DNA from: Streptomyces sp. 1222.5
GTDB lineage: Bacteria; Actinomycetota; Actinomycetes; Streptomycetales; Streptomycetaceae
Assembly: GCF_900105245.1 (NCBI RefSeq)
Contig: NZ_FNSZ01000001.1
Location: 6,818,001-6,882,000, forward strand
Reading direction: 5' to 3'
Length of the DNA stretch: 64,000 nucleotides
The first letter of the stretch is position 1; every line of letters starts with the position of its first letter. The notes under the pieces were generated by a model, which worked only from the letters and a program-made list of their open reading frames with translations, was not told the origin of the DNA and did not search any database. Shown here in pieces: positions 16,613-24,466 of the stretch. A program made the position numbers and the translations under genes.

Positions 16613-17218
16613 GTGGCTGACGAACCGAGCACGAAGGAATGCCGGAAGTGCGGACGGGATCTGGCGCTCGCGGCATTCGCGAAGGACGGAAATCGGCGCG
16701 ATGGCCTCCAGGTGCACTGCCGGGAGTGCGTGGCGGAGTACAGCGCTGCGCACTACCGGCGGCGCCGAGAGGCCATCGGCAGACCTGTACGGGAGAAAGT
16801 GGCGGTGCCGGCCGGTCACAAGCTGTGCCGGATGTGCGGTGAGATCAAGCCGCACAGCGAGTGGCATCGCAATGCCACTGCTTCCGACGGGTTGTCCACG
16901 CGCTGCAAGGCGTGCCGAGCCGCTGAGGGACGCGCGCATCACCTGAAGCGCAGTTACGGGCTCACCGAGGCCGAGCGGGATGCGCTGGTCGGCTCTCAGC
17001 GCGGACTCTGTGTGATCTGCCTGAACGCTCCGGCCGTACATGTGGATCACTGCCACAAGACGGGTAGGGTCCGTGGCGTACTGTGCTTCAACTGCAATTC
17101 GGCCATCGGCAAGTTGGGAGACGATCCCGACGCCGTCCGCCGGGCCGCCGCCTACCTGGAAGGAAACTCGTGGAAGCCAATACTCGTGGCACCGGGCGTC
17201 TACCAGCTGCCTTCCTGA
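16613..17218 (+). CDS. Endonuclease VII-like zinc protein embedded in the proteasome locus
   Basis: A 201-residue protein with three zinc modules. Two N-terminal ribbons have CxxC pairs at 10/13 with 36/39, and at 72/75 with 98/101. The C-terminal recombination-endonuclease-VII domain (His-Me/HNH fold) has C133/C136, the active-site D145-H-C-H148, RGVLCFNCN (C158/C161, N162) and the flanking helix. T4 endonuclease VII of this family cleaves branched DNA; cleavage here is inferred from family only. GTG 16613 follows GGGGG at 16602-16606. Its 3' end overlaps the start of prcB by 49 bp, so the two are likely translated from one message. Its third-position GC is visibly lower than in arc or dop (for example many GTA, CAT, GAT and AAT codons near 17035-17120), which hints at a different history. 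Confidence 0.9.
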   Translation: MADEPSTKECRKCGRDLALAAFAKDGNRRDGLQVHCRECVAEYSAAHYRRRREAIGRPVREKVAVPAGHKLCRMCGEIKPHSEWHRNATASDGLSTRCKACRAAEGRAHHLKRSYGLTEAERDALVGSQRGLCVICLNAPAVHVDHCHKTGRVRGVLCFNCNSAIGKLGDDPDAVRRAAAYLEGNSWKPILVAPGVYQLPS

Positions 17219-18015
17219 CGCCGGGATCCTCCTCGTTCATGGACTTCCTCTCCGAGCACCAGCCCGAGCTGCTGCCGGGCAAGCGGCAGCTGCCGCCCAC
17301 GCAGGGTGTGCTCGAGGCGCCGCACGGGACGACCATCGTGGCGGCGACGTTCCCCGGTGGTGTGGTCCTCGCCGGTGACCGTCGGGCCACGATGGGGAAT
17401 GTGATCGCGCAGCGGGACATCGAGAAGGTGTTCCCGGCGGACGAGTACTCGGCCGTCGGTATCGCCGGCACGGCGGGTCTCGCCGTGGAGATGGTGAAGC
17501 TCTTCCAGCTGGAGCTGGAGCACTTCGAGAAGGTCGAGGGCGCCCAGCTGTCGCTGGAGGGCAAGGCCAACCGGTTGTCGACGATGATCCGGTCGAACCT
17601 GGGGATGGCCATGCAGGGTCTGGCCGTCGTCCCGTTGTTCGCCGGGTACGACGTGGACCGGGAGAAGGGCCGGATCTTCTCGTACGACGTGACGGGCGGG
17701 CGTTCCGAGGAGACCAATTTCGCGGCGACGGGTTCCGGCTCGATCTTCGCGCGGGGCGCGATGAAGAAGCTGTTCCGTGGCGACCTGTCCGAGGAGCAGG
17801 CGACCACGCTCGTGGTGCAGGCCCTCTACGACGCGGCCGACGACGACTCGGCGACCGGTGGTCCCGATGTCGCCCGCCGGATCTACCCGATCATCACGGT
17901 GATCACCGAGGACGGTTTCCGTCGGCTCACGGAGGATGAGGCCTCCGGGGTCGCGCGCGCGGTGCTCCAGAAGCGTCTGGAGGAGCCGGACGGTCCCAAG
18001 GCCGCCCTGCTCTGA
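17170..18015 (+). CDS. prcB: 20S proteasome beta subunit PrcB
   Basis: A 281-residue precursor of the catalytic subunit. The propeptide is about 53 residues, and cleavage before T54 (EAPHG|TTIVAA) exposes the N-terminal Thr nucleophile. The supporting catalytic Lys and Asp lie in GGVVLAGDRRATMGN. The mature part carries the usual beta-subunit pattern (GIAGTAGLAVEMVKLFQLE, YDAADDDSATGG). GTG 17170 has GGAAGGAAA just upstream and matches the length known for Streptomyces PrcB; it lies inside the endonuclease VII gene. ATG 17239 would cut the propeptide short. It is followed 63 bp later by prcA. It assembles as two seven-membered rings inside PrcA rings and degrades ARC-delivered substrates. Confidence 0.97.
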   Translation: MEANTRGTGRLPAAFLTPGSSSFMDFLSEHQPELLPGKRQLPPTQGVLEAPHGTTIVAATFPGGVVLAGDRRATMGNVIAQRDIEKVFPADEYSAVGIAGTAGLAVEMVKLFQLELEHFEKVEGAQLSLEGKANRLSTMIRSNLGMAMQGLAVVPLFAGYDVDREKGRIFSYDVTGGRSEETNFAATGSGSIFARGAMKKLFRGDLSEEQATTLVVQALYDAADDDSATGGPDVARRIYPIITVITEDGFRRLTEDEASGVARAVLQKRLEEPDGPKAALL

Positions 18016-18078
18016 GCGAGGGCTCCGGTGTGTGTGCAAGGTGATCCAGTGACCATGACAGAAAGGGACGGATAGCCG

Positions 18079-18816
18079 GTGTCGACGCCGTTCTATGTCT
18101 CACCTCAGCAGGCCATGGCCGACCGGGCGGAGTACGCCCGCAAGGGCATCGCCCGGGGCCGCAGCCTGGTCGTTCTCCAGTACGCCGACGGCATCGTGTT
18201 CGTCGGTGAGAACCCGTCCCGTGCGCTGCACAAGTTCAGCGAGATCTACGACCGGATCGGTTTCGCGGCCGCCGGGAAGTACAACGAGTACGAGAATCTG
18301 CGCATCGGTGGTGTGCGGTACGCGGACCTGCGTGGTTACACCTATGACCGGGACGACGTGACCGCGCGTGGTCTGGCGAACGTGTACGCGCAGACGCTGG
18401 GCACGATCTTCTCCTCGGCGGCCGAGAAGCCGTACGAGGTGGAGCTGGTCGTGGCGGAGGTGGGGGAGACGCCCGAGGGCGATCAGATCTACCGGCTGCC
18501 GCACGACGGTTCGATCGTGGATGAGCACGGTTCCGTGGCGGTGGGCGGCAACGCGGAGCAGATCGGCAGTTTCCTTGATCAGCGGCACCGTGAGGGGATG
18601 ACTCTGGCGGAGGCTCTGAAGCTGGCCGTGCAGGCGTTGTCGCGGGACACCAACGGCAGTGAGCGGGAGATTCCCGCGGAGCGGCTGGAGGTGGCGGTGC
18701 TGGACCGTACGCGTCCGCAGAAGCGGAAGTTCAAGCGGATCGTGGGACGTCAGCTGGCGCGTCTGCTGGAGGCCGGCGGGGCGGCCACGGAGGCGGAGAG
18801 CGCCGAGGAGGAGTAG
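18079..18816 (+). CDS. prcA: 20S proteasome alpha subunit PrcA
   Basis: A 245-residue alpha subunit that forms the outer gating rings. The N-terminus MSTPFYVSPQQAMADRAEYA is the alpha H0/gate region, and RKGIARGRSLVVLQYADGIV starts the core fold. No Thr nucleophile is present, as expected. The C-terminus is rich in Ala/Glu (TEAESAEEE), disordered and variable between species. GTG 18079 has AAAGGGACGG a little upstream. It follows prcB by 63 bp and ends at a 14-bp terminator, so pup to prcA looks like one transcription unit. Confidence 0.97.
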   Translation: MSTPFYVSPQQAMADRAEYARKGIARGRSLVVLQYADGIVFVGENPSRALHKFSEIYDRIGFAAAGKYNEYENLRIGGVRYADLRGYTYDRDDVTARGLANVYAQTLGTIFSSAAEKPYEVELVVAEVGETPEGDQIYRLPHDGSIVDEHGSVAVGGNAEQIGSFLDQRHREGMTLAEALKLAVQALSRDTNGSEREIPAERLEVAVLDRTRPQKRKFKRIVGRQLARLLEAGGAATEAESAEEE

Positions 18817-18841
18817 CCGTCGGTCCGTCGTGTGACGGTGT

Positions 18842-18873
18842 GTGCCCCGTCCGGGTTTTCCCGGGCGGGGCAC
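18842..18873. terminator. Terminator between prcA and the convergent lacI-type gene
   Basis: A 14-bp stem (18842-18855 with 18860-18873, one T-G wobble) and a TTTT loop. It lies between convergent stops and can serve both. Confidence 0.85.
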
Positions 18874-18881
18874 GCGGCTGT

Positions 18882-19898
18882 TCAGGGGGTGCGTGGCGGG
18901 GCTGTGGACCCGCGGACGACGAGTTCGACGGGGATGTCCTGGCGGTCGGGCTCGCGGCCGTCCAGGACGGCGAGGAGGGCGTGCATGCCGCGTTCGCCGA
19001 AGAGTTCGGCGTCGAGTCGGACGGTGGTGAGTTCGGGGTCGAGGGCGGTGGCGAGGGCGAGGTCGTCGAGGCCGGTGACGGAGATGTCGTCGGGGATGCG
19101 CAGGCCGAGGCGGCGCAGGGCCTTGTAGGCGCCGGCGGCGAGTTTGTCGTCGTCGCAGACGATGGCGGTGGGGCGGGGGCCGGGGGCGGTGAGTGCGGTG
19201 GTGGTGGCGGTGAGGGCGCCTTCGATGGAGATCGGGGCGTGGGCGGTGCTTAGGCGGGTGCCGGGTGCGGCGGCGATGCGGGCCGTGAGTTCTTGTCGGC
19301 GTACGTCGAAGGTCCAGGAGGGGACGTCGGCGGCGAGGTGGAGGACGTCGCGGTGGCCGAGGGTGAGGAGGTGGCCGGTGACCTGGCGGACGCCGTCGGC
19401 GATGTCGAGGTTGACGGTGGCGGCGCCGAGGCTGCCGGTGGGGTCGCTGTCGAGCATGACGAGGGGGAGTTGGTCGCCGCGGATGGCGGTGAGGGCGTCG
19501 GCGGCCATGGAGGAGGCGATGACGCCGTCGAGGGCGGCCTGGGCGGAGGCGAAGGGGTCGCGGGCGGGGCCGATGCCTTCGGGGGAGGGGTAGAGGACGA
19601 CGCCGAAGCCGTGGTCGGCGGCGACGCGTGCGGCGCCGGTGTAGACGCCGGCGAAGAATTCGGTGGTGAGGGCGGGGACGACGAGGAGGACGGTGCGGGT
19701 GTGGCCGAGGCGGAGGTTGCGGGCGGCGAGGTTGGGGCGGTAGCCGAGGTCGCGGGCGGCTTCGCGGACGCGTTCGGCGGTGGTCTCGGAGACTCGGCCG
19801 CGCCATTTGTCGCCGAGGACGAGGGAGACGGCGGCCTGGGAGACTCCGGCTGCCTGGGCGACGTCACGGCTGGTCGGGCGCGTGCTGCTGCGTGCCAC
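18882..19898 (-). CDS. LacI-family transcriptional regulator
   Basis: About 338 residues. The N-terminal helix-turn-helix plus hinge is TSRDVAQAAGVSQAAVSLVL through RVREAARDLGYRPNLAARNL. The periplasmic-binding-like effector domain follows (VVPALTTEFFAGVYTGA, VVLYPSPEG, TGLDDLALATALDPELTTVR). The ligand is unknown, but sugar-like effectors are usual. GTG 19898 (VARSSTRPTSRDV) is chosen with AGGAG about 10 nt upstream; GTG 19955 would add 19 residues. It is divergent from the MFS gene. A long palindrome at 19984-20016 in the shared region is a natural operator candidate, so it probably represses itself and the exporter. Both genes are inserted between prcA and pafA, which are closer together in Mycobacterium. 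Confidence 0.93.
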   Translation of the reverse strand: MARSSTRPTSRDVAQAAGVSQAAVSLVLGDKWRGRVSETTAERVREAARDLGYRPNLAARNLRLGHTRTVLLVVPALTTEFFAGVYTGAARVAADHGFGVVLYPSPEGIGPARDPFASAQAALDGVIASSMAADALTAIRGDQLPLVMLDSDPTGSLGAATVNLDIADGVRQVTGHLLTLGHRDVLHLAADVPSWTFDVRRQELTARIAAAPGTRLSTAHAPISIEGALTATTTALTAPGPRPTAIVCDDDKLAAGAYKALRRLGLRIPDDISVTGLDDLALATALDPELTTVRLDAELFGERGMHALLAVLDGREPDRQDIPVELVVRGSTAPPRTP

Positions 19899-19983
19899 CG
19901 TGGGCGTGCTCCTCTTCTGGTGGTGCGCCGTCGGGGTGTCCTGGGGCTCACTCACGGTCGTCTGGACGGGTGAACTGCGCACA

Positions 19984-20016
19984 TGGTACGTATGACGGGG
20001 GACGTTATACGTAACA
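19984..20016. promoter_or_regulatory. Candidate LacI-regulator operator, long inverted repeat
   Basis: TGGTACGTAT (19984-19993) and ATACGTAACA (20007-20016) form 10-nt arms matching at 9 of 10 positions with a 13-nt spacer. Each arm contains the self-complementary TACGTA (19987-19992 and 20008-20013), so the two hexamer centres lie 21 bp apart, on the same face of the helix. It is the AT-richest element in the divergent region. Confidence 0.65.
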
Positions 20017-20061
20017 CTTCGGGCCGTCGAGGCGTCCCGGGCGAGCCGTTGGAGGCTGGAC

Positions 20062-21321
20062 ATGGCCACGGGATACCTGGAGATCCTGCGGGCGCGGCAC
20101 GCGCTGCGGCTGCTCACGGGCACTCTGGTGGGGCGACTGCCCAACGCGACGGCCGCGATCGCCCTGGTGCTGTTCGTGCGGGCGGAGGGGGGCACGTACA
20201 GCCTCGCGGGCGCGCTGGCGGCGGTGTACGGCGTGGCGAACGCCGTGGGCCAGCCGGTGCTGGGCCGGCTGGTGGACCTGTACGGGCAGCCGAGGGTGCA
20301 GTTTCCGGCGGCGGTGCTCTCTGCGGTCGCGATGACGGTCTTCGCCTTCTCGGGGACGGATCCGCTGCCGGTGGCGTACGCGGCGGTCGCGGCGTCCGGT
20401 CTGTTCACGCCGCCGCTGGAGGGCGGTCTGCGGGCGCTGTGGCCGTCGGTGCTGGGCCGTGAGGAGCAGGTGCACACGGCGTACGCGATGGACGCGGTGG
20501 CGCAGGAGATCATGTTCACGGTCGGGCCGCTGCTGGTGACGGTGTGCGTGTCCGTGTGGGACGAGCGGGCGGCTCTGCTGGTGCTGAGCCTGCTGGGTGT
20601 GCTGGGTGCGCTGTCGGTGGTGGTGTCGCCGCCTTCGCGCGCGTGGCGGTCGGCTCCGCGTGAGGCGCACTGGCTGGGTGCTCTGCGTTCGCCGGGGCTG
20701 CTGGCGCTGCTGGGGGCGTTCCTGTTCGTGGGGATCGCGCTGGGTTCCATCACGGTCGCGTCGGTGTCGTACGCGGACGGTCACGGTGGGGACGCGGTGT
20801 ACGGGTGGCTGATGGCGGGGCTGGGGCTGGGGGCGCTGGCGGGCGGGACGGTGTACGGCGCCCGGCGGTGGGCGGGTGTGCCGGAGCGGCGACTGCGGGT
20901 GCTGGTGGCTCTTCTGGCGGTGTGTTACCTGCCGCTGATGCTGATGCCGGGTGCGGTGGCGATGGTGTTGCTGAGTGTGGTGTCGGGTGTGTTCCTGGCG
21001 CCCTGCATCGCCTGTGCGTTCATCATCGTGGACCGGCACGCGCCGGCGGGGACGGTCACCGAGGCTTTCTCCTGGCTTGTGACGACGTTCACCGTGGGTG
21101 CGTCGGTGGGAACGGGCCTGGCGGGGCCGGTGGTCCAGGCGGGTGGCACGCTGTGGGGTTTCGCGCTGCCGGGGGCCGCGGGGGCGGTGTCGTTGCTGGT
21201 CCTGCTGGCCACGGGGCGGGTCCTCGCAGCTCCCGCGCGGGGCGCGGTCGTTGCGGCTTCATCGGAAAATGATCCAAATCGTGCTGCCGAACCCCGTTTC
21301 AGCTCGGGGGATCGGGCGTAA
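20062..21321 (+). CDS. Major facilitator superfamily exporter
   Basis: A 419-residue polytopic membrane protein with about 12 hydrophobic segments. The motif-A-like loop is VGQPVLGRLVDLYGQPRV (compare GxLaDrxGrkxxl) between segments 2 and 3. The second half has a weaker equivalent (GALAGGTVYGARRWAGVPER). There is no large extracellular domain. The ATG at 20062 has GGAGG at 20050-20054. The substrate cannot be read from the sequence; small-molecule efflux is the usual role of this 400-residue type. It is divergent from the LacI-type regulator with a palindromic operator between, so it is probably induced when the regulator's ligand binds. It ends 9 bp before the ATG of pafA, and the pafA promoter lies at its very end. 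Confidence 0.9.
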   Translation: MATGYLEILRARHALRLLTGTLVGRLPNATAAIALVLFVRAEGGTYSLAGALAAVYGVANAVGQPVLGRLVDLYGQPRVQFPAAVLSAVAMTVFAFSGTDPLPVAYAAVAASGLFTPPLEGGLRALWPSVLGREEQVHTAYAMDAVAQEIMFTVGPLLVTVCVSVWDERAALLVLSLLGVLGALSVVVSPPSRAWRSAPREAHWLGALRSPGLLALLGAFLFVGIALGSITVASVSYADGHGGDAVYGWLMAGLGLGALAGGTVYGARRWAGVPERRLRVLVALLAVCYLPLMLMPGAVAMVLLSVVSGVFLAPCIACAFIIVDRHAPAGTVTEAFSWLVTTFTVGASVGTGLAGPVVQAGGTLWGFALPGAAGAVSLLVLLATGRVLAAPARGAVVAASSENDPNRAAEPRFSSGDRA

Positions 21322-21324
21322 TGT
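21319..21324 (+). promoter_or_regulatory. Putative -10 box of pafA (leaderless arrangement)
   Basis: TAATGT ends 6 nt before the pafA ATG at 21331 and overlaps the MFS stop codon. TTTCAG at 21297-21302 could be a weak -35 at 16-bp spacing. No Shine-Dalgarno sits at normal distance, so a leaderless pafA mRNA is likely. Confidence 0.5.
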
Positions 21325-21330
21325 TCAGTC

Positions 21331-22692
21331 ATGGACCGCCGCATTTTCGGGCTGGAGAACGAGTACGGCGTCACGTGCACGTTCAGGGGACAGCGCCGCC
21401 TGTCGCCTGACGAGGTGGCGCGGTACCTCTTCCGCCGTGTCGTGTCATGGGGCCGTAGCAGCAATGTCTTTCTGCGGAACGGCGCCCGGCTCTATCTCGA
21501 CGTGGGATCGCATCCGGAATACGCGACACCCGAATGTGACAACGTGACCGAGTTGGTCACCCACGACAAGGCCGGCGAGCGCATTCTCGAAGGACTCCTG
21601 GTGGACGCGGAACGACGCCTGCACGAGGAGGGAATCGCGGGCGACGTCTACCTCTTCAAGAACAACACCGACTCGGCGGGCAACTCCTACGGGTGCCACG
21701 AGAACTATCTGGTGGCACGGCACGGGGAGTTCTCCCGGCTCGCGGACATCCTCATTCCGTTCCTGGTGACGAGGCAGCTGCTGTGCGGTGCGGGCAAGGT
21801 GCTGCAGACGCCGCGCGGTGCGGTGTACTGCGTGAGCCAGCGCGCGGAGCACATCTGGGAGGGCGTCTCCTCGGCGACGACCCGTTCCCGGCCGATCATC
21901 AACACTCGCGACGAGCCGCACGCGGACGCCGAGCGTTATCGCCGGCTGCACGTCATCGTGGGCGACTCGAACATGTCCGAGACGACCATGCTGCTGAAGG
22001 TCGGGGCGACCGATCTGGTGCTGCGCATGATCGAGGCGGGCACGGTGATGCGTGACCTCACGCTGGAGAACCCGATCCGGGCGATCCGCGAGGTCAGTCA
22101 TGACATCACGGGCCGGCGCAAGGTGCGTCTGGCCAGTGGCCGGGAGGCGTCGGCGCTGGAGGTGCAGCGCGAGTACTTCGACAAGGCCGTGGACTTCTGC
22201 GACCGGCGCGGGATCCGTACGGGTACGGTCGCGCAGGTGCTGGAGCTGTGGGGCCGCACTCTGGACGCGATCGAGACGGAGGAGCTCGACCGGATCGGGA
22301 CCGAGATCGACTGGGTGATGAAGTACAAGCTCATCGAGCGGTACCGGGCGAAGCACAACATGACGATGTCGCATCCGCGGGTCGCGCAGATAGACCTCGC
22401 GTATCACGACATCCACCGTCGCCGTGGTCTGTACTACCTGCTGGAGAAGAAGGGGCAAGCCGCCAGGATCTGCAACGACTTGAAGATCTTCGAGGGCAAG
22501 TCGGTGCCACCGCAGACCACTCGGGCGCGGTTGCGCGGTGACTTCATCCGGCGGGCGCAGGAGCAGCGCAGGGACTTCACGGTGGACTGGGTGCATCTGA
22601 AGCTCAACGACCAGGCGCAGCGGACCGTGTTGTGCAAGGACCCGTTCCGTTCGGTGGACGACCGGGTGGAGAAGCTGATCGCCGGAATGTAG
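21331..22692 (+). CDS. pafA: Pup-protein ligase PafA
   Basis: A 453-residue ligase that uses ATP to phosphorylate the C-terminal Glu of Pup and couples it to substrate lysines. The ATP/Mg site is in IFGLENEYGV (E9). The catalytic Asp is D57 in RLYLDVGSHPEYATPE. It lacks the Dop-loop insertion seen in the paralogue encoded at 14661-16172, which fixes the assignment. Length is typical. It lies 2.5 kb from prcA, separated by the LacI/MFS pair, and is followed by a 12-bp terminator, so it is probably a single transcription unit. Confidence 0.97.
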   Translation: MDRRIFGLENEYGVTCTFRGQRRLSPDEVARYLFRRVVSWGRSSNVFLRNGARLYLDVGSHPEYATPECDNVTELVTHDKAGERILEGLLVDAERRLHEEGIAGDVYLFKNNTDSAGNSYGCHENYLVARHGEFSRLADILIPFLVTRQLLCGAGKVLQTPRGAVYCVSQRAEHIWEGVSSATTRSRPIINTRDEPHADAERYRRLHVIVGDSNMSETTMLLKVGATDLVLRMIEAGTVMRDLTLENPIRAIREVSHDITGRRKVRLASGREASALEVQREYFDKAVDFCDRRGIRTGTVAQVLELWGRTLDAIETEELDRIGTEIDWVMKYKLIERYRAKHNMTMSHPRVAQIDLAYHDIHRRRGLYYLLEKKGQAARICNDLKIFEGKSVPPQTTRARLRGDFIRRAQEQRRDFTVDWVHLKLNDQAQRTVLCKDPFRSVDDRVEKLIAGM

Positions 22693-22744
22693 CGAAAAGC
22701 GGGCGAGTCAAGCGTTTGGGCCCTGAAATGCCGGAACGCCACAC

Positions 22745-22773
22745 GGGCGCCGTACGTTTACCGTACGGCGCCC
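22745..22773 (+). terminator. Terminator after pafA
   Basis: A perfect 12-bp stem, GGGCGCCGTACG (22745-22756) with CGTACGGCGCCC (22762-22773), and a TTTAC loop, followed by TTCTC. Confidence 0.87.
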
Positions 22774-22834
22774 TTCTCACGTCGTAGAGTTGCGCGCACG
22801 CCAACCACAAGATCGACCGATTACGAGGCCTTCC

Positions 22835-23836
22835 GTGCGCCGACGTTCACTCCTCCTCGCCGCCCTTCCCGCGGGACTCGTCACGCTCTCCGCCTGCGGT
22901 GACGACAAGTCCGGCGCGAGCAAGGGCGCCTCGCCGTCGCCCTCGGTGTCGAGCGCGCCGCCGCCGAAGATCGTGGACGGGCCGTTGCCGGCGATCACGG
23001 CGGGCAAGAAGTTCGGTGAGAAGCCGACCGTGGCGAAGGGGACGGGGGAGCCGTCGCCGAACCTGGCGGTGAGGACGGTGATCGCGGGCAGTGGCCGGAC
23101 GATCGCGGAGAACGACTTCATCGAAGCGAACTATCTGGGTCAGATCTGGGACACGGCCAAGGTCTTCGACAACTCCTACGACCGGGGGCGTCCGCTGCTG
23201 ATGCAGCTGGCGCAGGGGACGATCATCGACGGCTGGCGGTATGCGCTGGCGGGCAAGAAGACCGGCAGTCGGGTGGAGATCGCGGTGCCGCCGAACTTGG
23301 GATACGGCAAGGCGGGCCAGCCGGACGCGGGTATCAAGGGGACGGACACGCTGGTGTTCGTGATCGATCTGATCGAGTCCTTCAACTCGAAGAGTTCCGC
23401 CCAGGGCAAGCCGGTGGCGCAGAGTGATCCGGCGCTGCCGAAGGTGGGCACGAACACCGACGGGCAGGTGCCCAAGGTGACGGTGCCGAAGTCGGACCCG
23501 CCGAAGAAGCTGGCGTCGGTGTATGTGCTGGAGGGCGACGGTCCGGAGCTGAAGGCCGACCAGACGGTGCTGTGCCAGTTCCAGGGCCTGGTCTGGGAGG
23601 GCGGGAAGACCTTCCAGCGGACGTACGGCTCGGGCCGGCTGAGCCAGTTCTCGCTGGAGCAGATGCAGCAGACGGTGAAGGGTCTGGCGCAGGGGCTGAC
23701 GGGCAAGAAGGTCGGCAGCCGGGTGCTGATCGTGGTTCCGCCGGAGCTGGGGTACGGCGACAACCCGCCGAGCGGCGGGGTCATCAAGAAGGACTCCACG
23801 CTGGTGTTCACGGTGGACATCCTCGCCGCGATGTAG
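22835..23836 (+). CDS. FKBP-type peptidyl-prolyl isomerase lipoprotein with two FKBP domains
   Basis: About 333 residues, exported and lipid-anchored. The N-terminus VRRRSLLLAALPAGLVTLSAC has lipobox LSAC with Cys 21. Two FKBP domains follow: the first at about 85-185 (ENDFIEANYLGQIWDTAKVFDNSY, then IDGWRYALAGKKTGSRVEIA and LGYG), and the second at about 230-333 (LCQFQGLVWEGGKTF, GLAQGLTGKKVGSRVLIVVP, LGYG). The second domain keeps the scaffold but differs at several binding-pocket positions. It should assist folding of exported proteins at the membrane surface. GTG 22835 has GAGG at 22825-22828, and a TAGAGT hexamer at 22785-22790 may be its -10. The next gene is a cytosolic single-domain FKBP. 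Confidence 0.93.
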   Translation: MRRRSLLLAALPAGLVTLSACGDDKSGASKGASPSPSVSSAPPPKIVDGPLPAITAGKKFGEKPTVAKGTGEPSPNLAVRTVIAGSGRTIAENDFIEANYLGQIWDTAKVFDNSYDRGRPLLMQLAQGTIIDGWRYALAGKKTGSRVEIAVPPNLGYGKAGQPDAGIKGTDTLVFVIDLIESFNSKSSAQGKPVAQSDPALPKVGTNTDGQVPKVTVPKSDPPKKLASVYVLEGDGPELKADQTVLCQFQGLVWEGGKTFQRTYGSGRLSQFSLEQMQQTVKGLAQGLTGKKVGSRVLIVVPPELGYGDNPPSGGVIKKDSTLVFTVDILAAM

Positions 23837-23924
23837 CGGCGCGGTGCGTCCGTGGCGGGCGGGAGAGCTGCGGGGATGAAAGACTGTCCGCGTTTCGTGT
23901 CGTACACAAGCAGGAGCTTTTGAC

Positions 23925-24305
23925 GTGAGCATCGAGAAGCCCGAGATCGACTTCCCGGGCGGCGAGCCCCCGGCGGACCTCGAGATCAAGGACATCTGGG
24001 AGGGCGACGGCGAGGTCGCCTCGGCCGGCGACTTCGTCAAGGTCCACTACGTGGGCGTCGCGTTCTCCACCGGTGAGGAGTTCGACGCCTCCTGGAACCG
24101 CGGTACCCCGCTGGACTTCCAGCTGGGTGTCGGCCAGGTCATCCAGGGCTGGGACAAGGGCGTGCAGGGCATGAAGGTGGGTGGCCGCCGTCAGCTGGTC
24201 ATCCCCGCGCACCTGGCCTACGGCGACCGCGGCGCGGGTGGCCGTATCGCTCCGGGTGAGACGCTGATCTTCGTCTGCGACCTGGTCGGTGTGACCAGGC
24301 GCTGA
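23925..24305 (+). CDS. Cytosolic FKBP-type peptidyl-prolyl cis-trans isomerase
   Basis: A 126-residue single-domain FKBP without signal peptide. Hallmarks are VKVHYVGVAFSTGEEFDASW, PLDFQLGVGQVIQGWDKGV, MKVGGRRQLVIPAHLAYGDR and the terminal ETLIFVCDLVGV. It accelerates proline isomerisation and would be inhibited by FK506-type macrolides. GTG 23925 has CAGGAG at 23911-23916. It sits 88 bp after the two-domain lipoprotein and is closed by a terminator, so the two isomerases may form a pair that serves both sides of the membrane. Confidence 0.95.
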   Translation: MSIEKPEIDFPGGEPPADLEIKDIWEGDGEVASAGDFVKVHYVGVAFSTGEEFDASWNRGTPLDFQLGVGQVIQGWDKGVQGMKVGGRRQLVIPAHLAYGDRGAGGRIAPGETLIFVCDLVGVTRR

Positions 24306-24322
24306 CCGGATCCGGTCGGAAG

Positions 24323-24349
24323 AGGGCCCGTGCGGTGCGCGCGGGCCCT
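24323..24349 (+). terminator. Terminator after the FKBP gene
   Basis: A 12-bp stem (24323-24334 with 24338-24349, one T-G wobble) with a GTG loop, followed by TCTTCGTT. Confidence 0.85.
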
Positions 24350-24399
24350 TCTTCGTTGCCGCTTGCCGATCAGGAGGGGTCACCTTCCTGGTCCGGCTT

Positions 24400-24427
24400 T
24401 TGTCCGGACACCTGGGAGCGGTACGGT
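24400..24427 (+). promoter_or_regulatory. Candidate pafBC promoter
   Basis: TTGTCC (24400-24405) and TACGGT (24422-24427) are separated by 16 bp, 39 bp before the pafB ATG. They match the vegetative Streptomyces promoter moderately well. This is sequence pattern only. Confidence 0.45.
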
Positions 24428-24466
24428 CTTCGGTCGGAAGCACCATAGGGAAGGCGAAGGGCGTCG

